Shown: positions 25,133-33,701 of the stretch, one piece after another
Position numbering within the stretch: the stretch's first letter is position 1
Layout: each line of letters starts with the position of its first letter
From: Tumebacillus avium
GTDB taxonomy: Bacteria; Bacillota; Bacilli; Tumebacillales; Tumebacillaceae
Direction of reading: 5' to 3'
Length of the DNA stretch: 64,000 nt
Assembly (NCBI RefSeq): GCF_002162355.1
Contig: NZ_CP021434.1
Span: 4,208,001 to 4,272,000, forward strand
Notes under the pieces: model-generated
Database searches by the model: none
What the model was told of the DNA's origin: nothing
What the model saw: the letters and a program-made list of their open reading frames with translations, nothing else
Made by a program: the position numbers and the translations under genes

Positions 25133-25771
25133 CTAAACCCGACTCCCTTCCAACAACTGATCCACTTTTTTCATCACGGCGTCTGTAATCTTCTCCACAT
25201 CCTGCATCGAGCTGACGACTTCCCAGCCGAAGCGGTCCGACCAGTCGATCATGCGCTTTCTCAGCTTGGTCTGGTGTGTCAAAAATGACTCCGGCTTGCA
25301 CTCCGGGTCGCGGCCGCACTCGTAGACGTTAAAATCGTCTTTGCGCTCCAGCGCCACCTCGGGTGCGACATCGAAATAAAACGTCAGATCGGCCGGACGG
25401 AACTGCTGCGCGGTCAGCTCGATCCAGTTCGGATCACAGCCATACTCGATCTCCACCGCCGCATGCTTCATCCAATACCCGTCGAGCAGATAGACGACCG
25501 AAGGATCATCCAGATCATCGCGCGTCATCGTAATCCCGATCGCCCAGAACAAAAACATCGCCCGACTGTGCCCGTTCATCTCGCCGACGGCGTTTTTCAT
25601 ATCTTCGAGATCCACGTTGATCATCCGGCACTCCGGAAACTTTTGATGATCCTGAATGTCCCACTTGTCCAGCACTTTTACCGTCAGCCCGCGCGCTTCC
25701 AAAATCCGGCGCACCGCTTTGACCTGCGTGCTTTTCCCCGCTCCGTCACAGCCCGAAAACGCGATCAACAT
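25133..25771 (-). CDS. Thymidylate-kinase-like P-loop kinase
   Basis: 212 residues. The P-loop SGCDGAGKST opens the protein, followed by a thymidylate kinase-like lid region and a base-binding-like segment. It differs from housekeeping Tmk in the middle (YLLDGYWMKHAAVEIEYG, and a Cys-rich YECGRDPECKP), so it may phosphorylate another phosphate ester. The start is ATG 25771, or TTG 25777 with a better-spaced GAGG. It overlaps the preceding kinase gene by 26 bases, which ties the two phosphorylations together. A housekeeping role is unlikely in this setting. Confidence 0.75.
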   Translation of the reverse strand: MLIAFSGCDGAGKSTQVKAVRRILEARGLTVKVLDKWDIQDHQKFPECRMINVDLEDMKNAVGEMNGHSRAMFLFWAIGITMTRDDLDDPSVVYLLDGYWMKHAAVEIEYGCDPNWIELTAQQFRPADLTFYFDVAPEVALERKDDFNVYECGRDPECKPESFLTHQTKLRKRMIDWSDRFGWEVVSSMQDVEKITDAVMKKVDQLLEGSRV

Positions 25772-26579
25772 CTTCAACCAATCCTCTCTTCACCCACGGC
25801 CGGATCACCGTGCCTTGGGGCTTTTCCTCAAACAGCGCCGGCAACAATGCGCTCGCATCCCGCCCGCTGGTCACCACGCCTTCCACGCCCTGTTCCGCCA
25901 GGCGCAGCAGCGCTTCCAGCTTGTTTTTCATCCCGCCGGTGATGTCCTGCTTGCGCGAAGGCCCCGTGCAAAGCAGCACTTCCCGGTAGTTCTCCTTCGT
26001 CACCGCCGGAATCACCCGGCGCTCCAGACCATCCTCCGCGTATTCCAAGACCCCTTCCACATCGGTCAGCATCACGACGCGCTGCAAAGGCATCCGGTCG
26101 ACGAACAGCTCCGGGATGTTGTCGCTGGAAAAAATGATAAACTCCCGCTTCAGATCAAACACCAAGTCCCCCGAAAAGAGGGGCACGACACCATGATCCA
26201 AAACATGCTGCACCGGCTCCACAAAAAACCGCACCGGGTGCTTGTCATCGGTCACCACAAATCCGCTCGGCTGGAACGGGTAGCAAGGCACCCCTTCCTC
26301 CCGAAAAATCTCCGTGACCAGCGACAGCCATTCAAACATCTTCACCGTCATCATCGACAGGTCGCGATCTTTCCACGGCAGCGAGGCGTCTTTCAAGTTA
26401 TAGCGGATCGGCACGGCATTGCCGTACGAGCCGCCGCCGACGACGAGGATCAGGTTGCCGCGCAGCCGGTCCCACGCCGAAGCGATCGTGCGCGCATACT
26501 GCCGCACCATCTCTTTATTGGGCGCGCAATAGCCGTTTTTATCGGTCAGCAGACTGCCGCCAATCTTGACCACAAACAT
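25746..26579 (-). CDS. Amino-acid-kinase-fold enzyme (isopentenyl phosphate kinase/FomA-like)
   Basis: 277 residues. VVKIGGSLLTDK (N-terminal Lys and Gly-rich loop), VVGGGSYGN, and a late DITGGMKNKLEALL with TSGRD match the amino-acid-kinase superfamily nearest to isopentenyl phosphate kinase and FomA. Those enzymes phosphorylate a phosphate or phosphonate. The conserved His that closes their GGGSFGH loop is Asn here, so the acceptor may differ. I use ATG 26579 with AAGGG eight bases before it; GTG 26588 is possible. It overlaps the stop region of the preceding subunit gene. Confidence 0.75.
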   Translation of the reverse strand: MFVVKIGGSLLTDKNGYCAPNKEMVRQYARTIASAWDRLRGNLILVVGGGSYGNAVPIRYNLKDASLPWKDRDLSMMTVKMFEWLSLVTEIFREEGVPCYPFQPSGFVVTDDKHPVRFFVEPVQHVLDHGVVPLFSGDLVFDLKREFIIFSSDNIPELFVDRMPLQRVVMLTDVEGVLEYAEDGLERRVIPAVTKENYREVLLCTGPSRKQDITGGMKNKLEALLRLAEQGVEGVVTSGRDASALLPALFEEKPQGTVIRPWVKRGLVEDVDRVFGL

Positions 26580-26584
26580 GCCGC

Positions 26585-27136
26585 TCACCCTTTCTGTGGT
26601 TCCAGCCGAAACCGCTCCACGAGCTCCTGCGGCGTCCAGTGGATCCGCTTTCCGATCTTTTCTGTGCGCGGCGCGATCATCGCCTGCACAAACGTCAGGC
26701 CTTCCAGCCCGTCCAGCTGGGCAAATTCGCTCTCGTCGCGCACCTGCACCGCATGGCCGTATCCGGCAGCCCGCGCCACGTCGACCATGTTCTCAAACTG
26801 CACCGGCTTCTGTCCGCCCGTGCTCTCATACATCCGGTTGTCCAGCACGACATGCACGAGGTTCTGCGGCTGCTCCGCTGTGATCATCGCGATGATGCCG
26901 AGGTTCATCATAAACGAGCCGTCCCCGTCCAACACCACCACTGTCTTGTCCGGGTGCGTCAGCGCCAAGCCCAGTCCCACCGGCGCGGCCATCCCCATCG
27001 AGCCAAGCAGGTAAAAATTGTTTGTCGTGTCCTGCAGATTGTAAAAGTCCCGCGAGATGTACCCGCAGGTGCTCACATAGAGCGCGTCCGGATACCGGTT
27101 CAACACCGCTTGCATCGCATCTGTCATCTTCATCAT
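26585..27136 (-). CDS. TPP-dependent 2-oxoacid decarboxylase, beta (TPP-binding) subunit
   Basis: 183 residues. The TPP/Mg motif GDGSFMMNLG...N is present, with an upstream LGSMGMAAPVGLGLA. It resembles the C-terminal half of phosphonopyruvate decarboxylase and ComE of sulfopyruvate decarboxylase. It needs the alpha half encoded just upstream. The preferred start is ATG 27136 after GAGG; GTG 27145 is in frame. It follows the alpha gene almost without gap. It makes an aldehyde from a 2-oxoacid, and which one is not shown by the sequence. Confidence 0.85.
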   Translation of the reverse strand: MMKMTDAMQAVLNRYPDALYVSTCGYISRDFYNLQDTTNNFYLLGSMGMAAPVGLGLALTHPDKTVVVLDGDGSFMMNLGIIAMITAEQPQNLVHVVLDNRMYESTGGQKPVQFENMVDVARAAGYGHAVQVRDESEFAQLDGLEGLTFVQAMIAPRTEKIGKRIHWTPQELVERFRLEPQKG

Positions 27137-27146
27137 CTCGCTCACC

Positions 27147-27653
27147 TCACACCTTTTCCGAAATAATCAAAGCAACCGGCTGTTGCACTTCGTCCACCTT
27201 GCGCAGACATTCCTCAACGCTCGCTTCCGGCGCCTCCGGGTCGAGCAAGACGTGCGGCACATTGATCGACCCCAGCACATCCAGGAGCCGCTCGCCAATG
27301 ATGTCGTGCTCCACCGCGTCATTCGAGCCGGCCGCCCCGCGCCAGGAGATGACCAGCACCATCGGAATGTCGTAGATCAACAGCATCGAGGTCAAAACGT
27401 TTAAGCAATAGCCAACCCCGGAGTTCTGCATCAGCACGACCGGCTTCTCACCGCCCAGATACATCCCGGCGGCCAGACCAAGCGCCGAGTCTTCGCGCAC
27501 CGAGCTCACATAGCGCAGTCGGGGCGCTTCCTGCAGCATCTCCTCTTCCAAGAATCGAAACGCTCCCTTGAGCAGCGAACACGGCACACCTGTATAAGAA
27601 CGATACCCATTGTCCAGCAACGTCGTCAAAAATCGTTCAGCCACATTGTTCAT
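27147..27653 (-). CDS. TPP-dependent 2-oxoacid decarboxylase, alpha subunit (phosphono/sulfopyruvate decarboxylase type)
   Basis: 168 residues. The sequence carries the family segment VLMQNSGVGYCLNVLTSM with nearby SWRG and the Glu of REDSALGLAAGM, which in these enzymes activates TPP. Phosphonopyruvate decarboxylase is split in two in some Bacillus phosphonate clusters, and sulfopyruvate decarboxylase is naturally ComD/ComE. No PEP phosphomutase is in the window, so the phosphonate route is unproven. The ATG at 27653 follows AAGGAG. It is the first gene of the five-gene operon. Confidence 0.85.
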   Translation of the reverse strand: MNNVAERFLTTLLDNGYRSYTGVPCSLLKGAFRFLEEEMLQEAPRLRYVSSVREDSALGLAAGMYLGGEKPVVLMQNSGVGYCLNVLTSMLLIYDIPMVLVISWRGAAGSNDAVEHDIIGERLLDVLGSINVPHVLLDPEAPEASVEECLRKVDEVQQPVALIISEKV

Positions 27654-27685
27654 ATAAAATCTCCTTTGTTTAGTACGTTGTAACA

Positions 27686-27714
27686 ATTATAATCTATTAT
27701 CCAGCATAATTAAA
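27686..27714 (-). promoter_or_regulatory. Candidate promoter of the decarboxylase-kinase operon
   Basis: A perfect -10 TATAAT on the minus strand with a weak -35 (TTTAAT) at 17 bases, about 35 bases before the first start codon, in an A+T-rich gap. Confidence 0.4.
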
Positions 27715-27752
27715 GTGTAAAATTTCAGAAAACAACTATACCTATACAAAGC

Positions 27753-27777
27753 AAAACCTCCACTTATGCAGTGGAGG
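27753..27777 (-). terminator. Terminator at the end of the MFS gene
   Basis: CCTCCACT/AGTGGAGG with a five-base loop, followed by TTTT on the minus strand. The MFS stop codon lies inside the stem. Confidence 0.7.
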
Positions 27778-28993
27778 CTTGCTGTGCTTTATAGTTCCGG
27801 ATCGCCGGCAGGAAAAAAGCCACGCCGGCGATCAGCATTTCCAGTGCGCCGCTCCATAAAAAGACTCCCTGCACGCCAACCGTTTCCACCAGATACCCCC
27901 CTGCCGCCTGCGCGATCGGCACGGAGCCGGACATCAGCAAAATCATCACCGAGATCACCCGCCCCATCAGCTCCGGCGGGATGACCGACTGGTTGACGCT
28001 GGGCGCAATCACGTTGATCGCCGCATCGGTGATCCCGATCAGAGCGATCAACAGCAGCGCCAGCCACAGATGCCCGGCCAGACCCAACGTCACAAAGACC
28101 AGCCCTTCTGCAAAACAGGCGATCAGCGTCATCCGCGGCGTGGGGCGTTTGATGATGATCACCGCAAACAGAATCGCCCCAAACGTCCCGCCGATGCCGA
28201 TGCTCGTGTTCAGCCATCCGTACTCCCGCGCCCCGCCGCCAAACCCTTCCGCCAGAAACGGCACCGCAATCGGCGCGACACTGGAACAGGCGTTCACCAA
28301 AAAAGCGACCAGAGACGTGGTCAAAATCAACGGGGTCTTCAAAATATAGAGAACACCTTCTCCTAAGTCCTTCCAATAGGAACGTTTCACGGCTGCCTGC
28401 TCTTCCGTTCGGGCAAAATCGATCCTGACAAAACTGAGCAGCACCAGCTCGGCCAAAAATGCCGCCGCAACGATCGCCAGCACCGCCTCGTTGCTGCCAA
28501 GCGCCACCAGCGTGCCGCCAACGAGCGGCCCGATGATCACCGTCGTCTTCATCGCGATCATCAACAGCCCGCTCGCCTGTGTGTAATACTCCGGCTCGAC
28601 CAGCCGCTGCCGGACCGCCGAAGCGGCCGGCCAGAAAAATGCCTCCAGCACCCCAAACACAAACGCCGCCGCAAACAGACTCCAGAGCGGCAGCGATCCG
28701 AAGAGCGCCAAAGCCAGCATCGCGCCGCTGGTCAGCACCCGCATCCATTCGCAGAGGATCATCCCCCGGATCGGATGCAGCCGGTCGACCAGCACCCCGG
28801 CAAACAGCGTCAGCACCACGCGCGGCACGCCCAGCGTCAAAAACAGCGCCCCGACCATCGCCGCCGAGCCGGTCGTCTCCACCACCATCCAGGTCAGCGC
28901 CAAAGCAAACACCGTGTCGCCAAGCCCGGCAAACAAACTGCCCGTCCAATAAAATAAAAAATTGCGATTTCTAAAAATCTGTGTCGAGAACAT
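27764..28993 (-). CDS. MFS-type efflux transporter
   Basis: 409 residues, with 11-12 hydrophobic segments. The start is ATG 28993 with GAGGTGG five bases upstream. The loop between helices 2 and 3 (GVLVDRLHPIRGM) fits the drug/enterobactin exporter-like MFS branch (EntS/MefA-like). It stands directly upstream of the decarboxylase-kinase operon and close to an NRPS gene. Export of a secondary metabolite is plausible, but its own terminator separates it from that operon. Confidence 0.85.
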   Translation of the reverse strand: MFSTQIFRNRNFLFYWTGSLFAGLGDTVFALALTWMVVETTGSAAMVGALFLTLGVPRVVLTLFAGVLVDRLHPIRGMILCEWMRVLTSGAMLALALFGSLPLWSLFAAAFVFGVLEAFFWPAASAVRQRLVEPEYYTQASGLLMIAMKTTVIIGPLVGGTLVALGSNEAVLAIVAAAFLAELVLLSFVRIDFARTEEQAAVKRSYWKDLGEGVLYILKTPLILTTSLVAFLVNACSSVAPIAVPFLAEGFGGGAREYGWLNTSIGIGGTFGAILFAVIIIKRPTPRMTLIACFAEGLVFVTLGLAGHLWLALLLIALIGITDAAINVIAPSVNQSVIPPELMGRVISVMILLMSGSVPIAQAAGGYLVETVGVQGVFLWSGALEMLIAGVAFFLPAIRNYKAQQASTA

Positions 28994-29060
28994 CCGATCC
29001 ACCTCAAACAAGAATAAACACCACTTTATCACACTTCTAGACAATAAAGGAAGACTGCAC

Positions 29061-29090
29061 AAAAAAGGAAGCCTGCGCGAACAGGCTTCC
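29061..29090 (-). terminator. Terminator of the formate dehydrogenase operon
   Basis: GGAAGCCTG/CAGGCTTCC stem with a six-base loop and TTTTTT on the minus strand, 40 bases after the HMA-like gene. Confidence 0.85.
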
Positions 29091-29130
29091 TCACTCTCTC
29101 CTTGCTACTTGTTGCACGGAGTTCTTTTTT

Positions 29131-29343
29131 TTACTCAACGGTCGTATCAAAACCGCAATCGACGATCGCTTGTTGAAAATCTTGCGGGGACGCCGCCTGC
29201 TCATCGTATTTAACGGTCACTTCCCCGTCATGGAAGTTCAGCGCCACTTCCTGAATGCCCCAGACCTGGCGCAGCGCATGACCGACTTTTTCGCCGTCGA
29301 CCGGCTGTTTCATGCCGCGGATCACCATTTTTTGTGTTGCCAT
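29131..29343 (-). CDS. HMA-fold small protein lacking the metal-binding CxxC
   Basis: 70 residues. The ferredoxin-like fold of heavy-metal-associated proteins can be read: MVIRGM, VGHALRQVWGIQEVALNFHDGEVTVKYD, then IVDCGFD. The usual GMxCxxC is GMKQPVD here, so copper or zinc transfer is unlikely. One Cys remains near the end. It starts one base after the DUF1641 stop and is third in the formate dehydrogenase operon. It may be a structural or interaction module of the enzyme complex. Confidence 0.7.
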   Translation of the reverse strand: MATQKMVIRGMKQPVDGEKVGHALRQVWGIQEVALNFHDGEVTVKYDEQAASPQDFQQAIVDCGFDTTVE

Positions 29344-29344
29344 C

Positions 29345-29833
29345 TCACTCCCTGCCTTTCGCGGCGCCCATCCCGCGCAGGAAGTTCAGCATCATCCCGA
29401 TCGACGATGTCACCTGCGGGTCGCGCATTTGCTTAAACAGATCGAAGAGCCCCGGTTTCTTCTGCGGACGCTCAGCATCCGGCTGGACGGCGTTGTCCAC
29501 GCCGGATGCCACTGCGCCAAGCATCGTCTGCAGTTTGTTCGGGTCGAGCTGCGCCAGAAACTGCATGGTGTTCATGCCGTTTTTGATCATGTTTTGCGCG
29601 CCCGATTTGTTCAATTGGTTCATGCCGATCACGCCGATCTGGTGGCGGCTTTTCAGCGCGCCGTGCGCCATGTCCAACGCGCCGGATTCATGCAGTTCGC
29701 CCAGCACGTCGAGGAAGGTGAGCAAGGCGTCTTTGTTTTTGGCGACGGCGCTCATCACTTCCTGCAAGGCTTCCGCTTCCTGCTCCGCTTGCGTTGGCAC
29801 CCGTTTTTCAATCGTGGTCGTCGCTTTAGCCAC
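29345..29833 (-). CDS. DUF1641 protein associated with formate dehydrogenase
   Basis: 162 residues, starting at GTG 29833 after AGGAGG. The start overlaps the end of the dehydrogenase gene by 8 bases. DUF1641 proteins (B. subtilis YrhD-like) follow formate-dehydrogenase-like genes in Bacilli. The middle part (AVAKNKDALLTFLDVLGELHESG) and the C-terminal GMMLNFLRGMG are typical. It is soluble and helical. Its role is probably as an accessory subunit. Confidence 0.85.
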   Translation of the reverse strand: MAKATTTIEKRVPTQAEQEAEALQEVMSAVAKNKDALLTFLDVLGELHESGALDMAHGALKSRHQIGVIGMNQLNKSGAQNMIKNGMNTMQFLAQLDPNKLQTMLGAVASGVDNAVQPDAERPQKKPGLFDLFKQMRDPQVTSSIGMMLNFLRGMGAAKGRE

Positions 29834-32783
29834 GCTGCCCGCCTCCTTCGATCTCGTCCGGGATCGGGGTGTAATCGTCGCGCTGCCATTTTTCTTCAAT
29901 GCGCACGCCGATCTGCGGCTGACGGTTGCCGAAACGGTGGTTCCATTTCGGGAGCGGACGCTCGCCGCTCGCCTCCAGCACTTCCATTTTCACGCTCATC
30001 TCCTTGTAGTTCGGCGTGTGCGTGATTTTGTCGTGGTAGGAAGAAGTCAGCTTGTTCACCGCGCCTTCGCCGCGCGAGTTCATCGTGATGTACAGCTCGC
30101 GTCCGCGCACGCGGTCGGTGACTTCGACGTGGACTTTGACGCTGCCGTACGGGGAGGTCAGCCGCACCAGCGCCCCGGAGCGAATGCCGCGCTCCTGAGC
30201 CAGCTCCGGCGAGATCTCCAGCCATTCGCGCGGTACTTTGTGCGTCAGGCCTTCCGATTTGTAGGTCATGTTGCCTTCGTGGAAATGCTCCAAGAGACGG
30301 CCGTTGTTCAGATGCAGATCGTACCCTTCGCCCGGATCGAACGGCGGTGTCCACTCGACCGGGAACAGACGCGCTTTGTCATCGGGGAACGCAAAACGCT
30401 CCGTGAACAAGAGCGGCGTGGAAGTTCCGTCCGGCTCGACCGGCCACACCTGCGAGTTCCAGCCGTCCAGACGGTCATACGACACCCCGGCAAAAATCGG
30501 GGCGAGCGTCGCCGCCTCGGCCATGATCTCAGCCGGGCTCTGGTAGTTCCAGTTCGCCCCGAGGCGGTTGGCGACCAGTTGGATGATCTCCCAGTCCGGC
30601 TTGGAATCGCCAAGCGGATCAAGCGCCTTGTAGAAGCGCTGGATGCGGCGCTCCGTGTTGGTAAACGTGCCGTCTTTCTCCAAGCTCGGCGCGGCCGGCA
30701 GCACAACATCGGCAAATTGCGCCGTGCGCGTGAAGAAGATGTCCTGCACCACAAAGAACTCCAGCTGTTCAAACGCCGAATCCACATGGTTGGAGTTCGA
30801 GTCGACCAGCCCCATGTCTTCGCCAAACAGATACATCGCCTTCAGCTTGCCACTGTGGATCGTCTCGATCATCTGGTGGTTGTTCAGGCCCGGCTGCTCC
30901 GGCAGTTTCACGTTCCATGCTTGTTCATATTTGGCGCGCACTTCCGCGCTTTCCACCGCTTCATAGCCGGGGAACCAGGCCGGCATCGTGCCGAAGTCGC
31001 AAGCGCCCTGCACGTTGTTGTGGCCGCGCAGCGGATACGCCCCGGTGCCTTCGCGGCCGTAGTTGCCGGTGACGAGCAGCAGGTTGGAAATCGCCGTCGA
31101 AGTGTCCGTCCCGCCCAAGTGCTGGGTGACGCCCATCGCCCAGCAGATGCAGACCGACTTCGCTTCGTGGATCATCGTTGCCACCTGAATCAATTGCTCG
31201 CGGGTCATGCCCGTTTTTTCGCTGGCGTACTCCAAGGTGTACGGTTCCAGCGACGCTTTGTACTCCTCGAAGCCGTTGACGCGGCTCTGCAGGAACGCTT
31301 GGTCCTCCCAGCCTTGGTCGAGGATGTATTTCGTCACGGCCGACAGCCAGATCAGGTCGGTGCCCGGATTCGGGCGCAGGAACAGGTCGGCGCGCTCGCC
31401 GAGCTCATGTTTGCGCAGGTCGAGCACGAGCAGCTTTTGCCCGCGCAGCTTTTGCGCCCGCTTGATGCGGGTGGCGAGCACGGGATGCGATTCGGCCGGG
31501 TTGGCCCCGACCACCATGACGAGGTCGGTGGCGGCGAGGTCGCGGATCGTGCCGGAGTCGCCGCCGATGCCGACGGTGCGCATCAGGCCGGCCGTCGCCG
31601 GGGACTGGCAGTAGCGCGAGCAGTTGTCCACGTTGTTCGAGCCCATCACGGCACGGGCGAACTTTTGGAAGATGAAGTTCTCTTCATTGGAGCACTTCGA
31701 AGACGCGATATAGCCGATCGAGTCCGGGCCGTATTTTGCTTTGACCCCGCCCAGTTTTTCGGCGATCAGGTCGAGCGCTTCGTCCCATGTCGCTTCGACA
31801 AACTTGTCCCCTTGGCGGATCAACGGCTTGGTCAGGCGCTCTTCACTGTTGATGAAGTCCCAGCCGAACTTGCCTTTGACACAGGTCGAGATGCCGTTGA
31901 CCGGCGCTTCCGCCTGCGGTTCGATCTTGAGGATCTTGCGGTCTTTCGTCCACACTTCAAACGAGCAGCCGACACCGCAGTAGGTGCAGACCGTCTTCGT
32001 GCGCTTGATGCGGTGGTCGCGCATCGCCGACTCGATCTCGGAGATCGCAAAGATCTCCTGGTAGCCAGGCTCCACCGCTTTGGTCAGGTCGATCATCGGC
32101 AGGAGCAGGTCGTTGGGAATGCCGGTCAGGTAGCCCGCTTCGCCGAGCATCGATTTTTCCATCAGCGCATTGCACGGGCAAACGGTGACGCAGTGCCCGC
32201 AGGAAACGCAGGAGCTTTCATCGATCGGACGCCCGTCATCCCACAGCACGCGCGGCTGCTCCATGCTCCAGTCGATCGTCAGCGTCTCATTGACCTGCAG
32301 ATCCTGGCACGCTTCCACACAGCGGCCGCAGAGGATGCACTGGTCCGGCTCGTAGCGGTAGAACGGATGGGAGTTGTCGGGCGGATACGGCTTGGGGGTA
32401 AATTCGTATTTGTTGTGCTCCACTTGCAGATATTCGGCCGTGTTGTGCACTTTGCAGTTGCCGTTGTTGTTGTCGCACACCGTGCAGTACAGCTCGTGAT
32501 TTTTCAAAATGCGCTGCATCGCTTCGAGCTGCGCCGCTTGAGCTTTCTCCGAGACGGAGTTGACCGTCATGCCGGGCTCGGCGGGCGTCGAGCAGGCACG
32601 CTTCAGTTCACCGTTGATCTCCACCATGCAGGTGTCGCAGCTTTGGATCGGGCCGAGCTGGGTGTGGTAGCAGATGTTTGGCATGTAAAAATCATGCGCT
32701 TCTGCCGCCTGCAGCACCGACTGGCCGGGTTGGCACGTAAATTCCTGATCGTTGATTCGTATGGAAAATGGCTGATCGCTCAT
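29826..32783 (-). CDS. Molybdenum-dependent formate dehydrogenase, catalytic subunit with N-terminal iron-sulfur domains
   Basis: 985 residues (YrhE/YjgC type). Domains in order: 2Fe-2S ferredoxin (1-80, CYHTQLGPIQSCDTCM); His-Cys 4Fe-4S segment (about 90-115); two 4Fe-4S clusters (CILCGRCVEAC, CVSCGHCVTVC); then the molybdopterin domain with CTYCGVGC and the active-site region CSRYCQSP, where the Cys (not selenocysteine) would bind Mo. It oxidises formate to CO2 in the cytoplasm and passes electrons to a partner. The ATG at 32783 follows AGGCGGTG. fdhD, which sulfurates the cofactor, is divergent next door. Confidence 0.93.
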   Translation of the reverse strand: MSDQPFSIRINDQEFTCQPGQSVLQAAEAHDFYMPNICYHTQLGPIQSCDTCMVEINGELKRACSTPAEPGMTVNSVSEKAQAAQLEAMQRILKNHELYCTVCDNNNGNCKVHNTAEYLQVEHNKYEFTPKPYPPDNSHPFYRYEPDQCILCGRCVEACQDLQVNETLTIDWSMEQPRVLWDDGRPIDESSCVSCGHCVTVCPCNALMEKSMLGEAGYLTGIPNDLLLPMIDLTKAVEPGYQEIFAISEIESAMRDHRIKRTKTVCTYCGVGCSFEVWTKDRKILKIEPQAEAPVNGISTCVKGKFGWDFINSEERLTKPLIRQGDKFVEATWDEALDLIAEKLGGVKAKYGPDSIGYIASSKCSNEENFIFQKFARAVMGSNNVDNCSRYCQSPATAGLMRTVGIGGDSGTIRDLAATDLVMVVGANPAESHPVLATRIKRAQKLRGQKLLVLDLRKHELGERADLFLRPNPGTDLIWLSAVTKYILDQGWEDQAFLQSRVNGFEEYKASLEPYTLEYASEKTGMTREQLIQVATMIHEAKSVCICWAMGVTQHLGGTDTSTAISNLLLVTGNYGREGTGAYPLRGHNNVQGACDFGTMPAWFPGYEAVESAEVRAKYEQAWNVKLPEQPGLNNHQMIETIHSGKLKAMYLFGEDMGLVDSNSNHVDSAFEQLEFFVVQDIFFTRTAQFADVVLPAAPSLEKDGTFTNTERRIQRFYKALDPLGDSKPDWEIIQLVANRLGANWNYQSPAEIMAEAATLAPIFAGVSYDRLDGWNSQVWPVEPDGTSTPLLFTERFAFPDDKARLFPVEWTPPFDPGEGYDLHLNNGRLLEHFHEGNMTYKSEGLTHKVPREWLEISPELAQERGIRSGALVRLTSPYGSVKVHVEVTDRVRGRELYITMNSRGEGAVNKLTSSYHDKITHTPNYKEMSVKMEVLEASGERPLPKWNHRFGNRQPQIGVRIEEKWQRDDYTPIPDEIEGGGQRG

Positions 32784-32835
32784 CAATAACACCGCCTGTC
32801 CGAAACTTTCTGTAACAATTCAAGTATTGCCAGCT

Positions 32836-32864
32836 TTTGCATCCGAATACGCCACGGCTATAAT
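32836..32864 (+). promoter_or_regulatory. Sigma-A promoter of fdhD
   Basis: TTTGCA, 17 bases, TATAAT (or TTGCAT with 16), about 25 bases before the ribosome site of fdhD. Confidence 0.6.
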
Positions 32865-32889
32865 GGAAACACAGGAGGTGTGTTTCAAC

Positions 32890-33681
32890 ATGCGCAAAGT
32901 CGTGAATCGTTCCGTCCTCACCTATCACAACGGGGTGATCGAACACCGCGAAGATCCCGTGGTGACCGAATATCCGCTCACCATCTTTTTGAATGACGAG
33001 GAGTTTGCCACGCTGGTCTGCACACCGGAGCATCTGGAGAGCTTAACGGTGGGCTTTTTGGCGTCCGAAGGGGTGATCTCCAGTTACGCGGACATCAAAA
33101 GCGTGCTCGTCGAGGAAAATCGCGGCTTGGCGCATGTGGAAACCCACCGCGTGAATGCGCTTTCACAAAACTTGCACTCGAAGCGTTATCTCACGTCTTG
33201 CTGCGGGAAAAGCCGCCAGAGCTTCTACTTTTACAACGACGCCAAAACGGCGAAAAAGCTCACCGCCGTGCGGGTTCAGCTGACCGTGCAGGACTGTTTC
33301 GCCTTGATGCAGGCCATGCAGGGCGGCGCCGACATCTTCCGCGAAACGGGCGGCGTGCACAACGCCGCCCTCTGCGACAAGTCGGGCATCGTCCTCGCCC
33401 GCCTCGACATCGGCCGCCACAACGCGCTGGACAAAATCTACGGGCACTGCCTGCAGCACGACATCCCGCTCGATGACAAAGTCATCGTCTTCTCTGGGCG
33501 CGTCTCTTCAGAAGTGCTGCTAAAAGCTGCAAAAATCGGCTGCGAGATCGTCCTCTCCAAATCGGCCCCCACCGAGCTCGCCCTCGATCTTGCCGACGAA
33601 CTGGGGATCACGGTGGTCGGATTCATCCGCAACCGGTCGCTTAATGTCTATACGCATGCCCAACGCATTTTAGCTGAATAA
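32890..33681 (+). CDS. fdhD: Formate dehydrogenase accessory sulfurtransferase FdhD
   Basis: 263 residues. FdhD carries sulfur to the molybdenum cofactor before it enters formate dehydrogenase. Family segments: EYPLTIFLNDEEFATLVCTP, LTVGFLASEGVI, the reactive Cys loop TSCCGKS (102-108), and ETGGVHNAAL. The ATG at 32890 follows AGGAGGTG; the open frame upstream is non-coding. It is divergent from the fdh operon, which needs it. It has a good promoter of its own. Confidence 0.95.
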   Translation: MRKVVNRSVLTYHNGVIEHREDPVVTEYPLTIFLNDEEFATLVCTPEHLESLTVGFLASEGVISSYADIKSVLVEENRGLAHVETHRVNALSQNLHSKRYLTSCCGKSRQSFYFYNDAKTAKKLTAVRVQLTVQDCFALMQAMQGGADIFRETGGVHNAALCDKSGIVLARLDIGRHNALDKIYGHCLQHDIPLDDKVIVFSGRVSSEVLLKAAKIGCEIVLSKSAPTELALDLADELGITVVGFIRNRSLNVYTHAQRILAE

Positions 33682-33701
33682 TTGGATATTCCATACAAGG
33701 A

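Noticed and set aside
27147..27653. Calling the operon a phosphonate (for example rhizocticin-like) cluster
   Set aside because: PEP phosphomutase, the defining enzyme, is not in the window. Only the decarboxylase type is shared.
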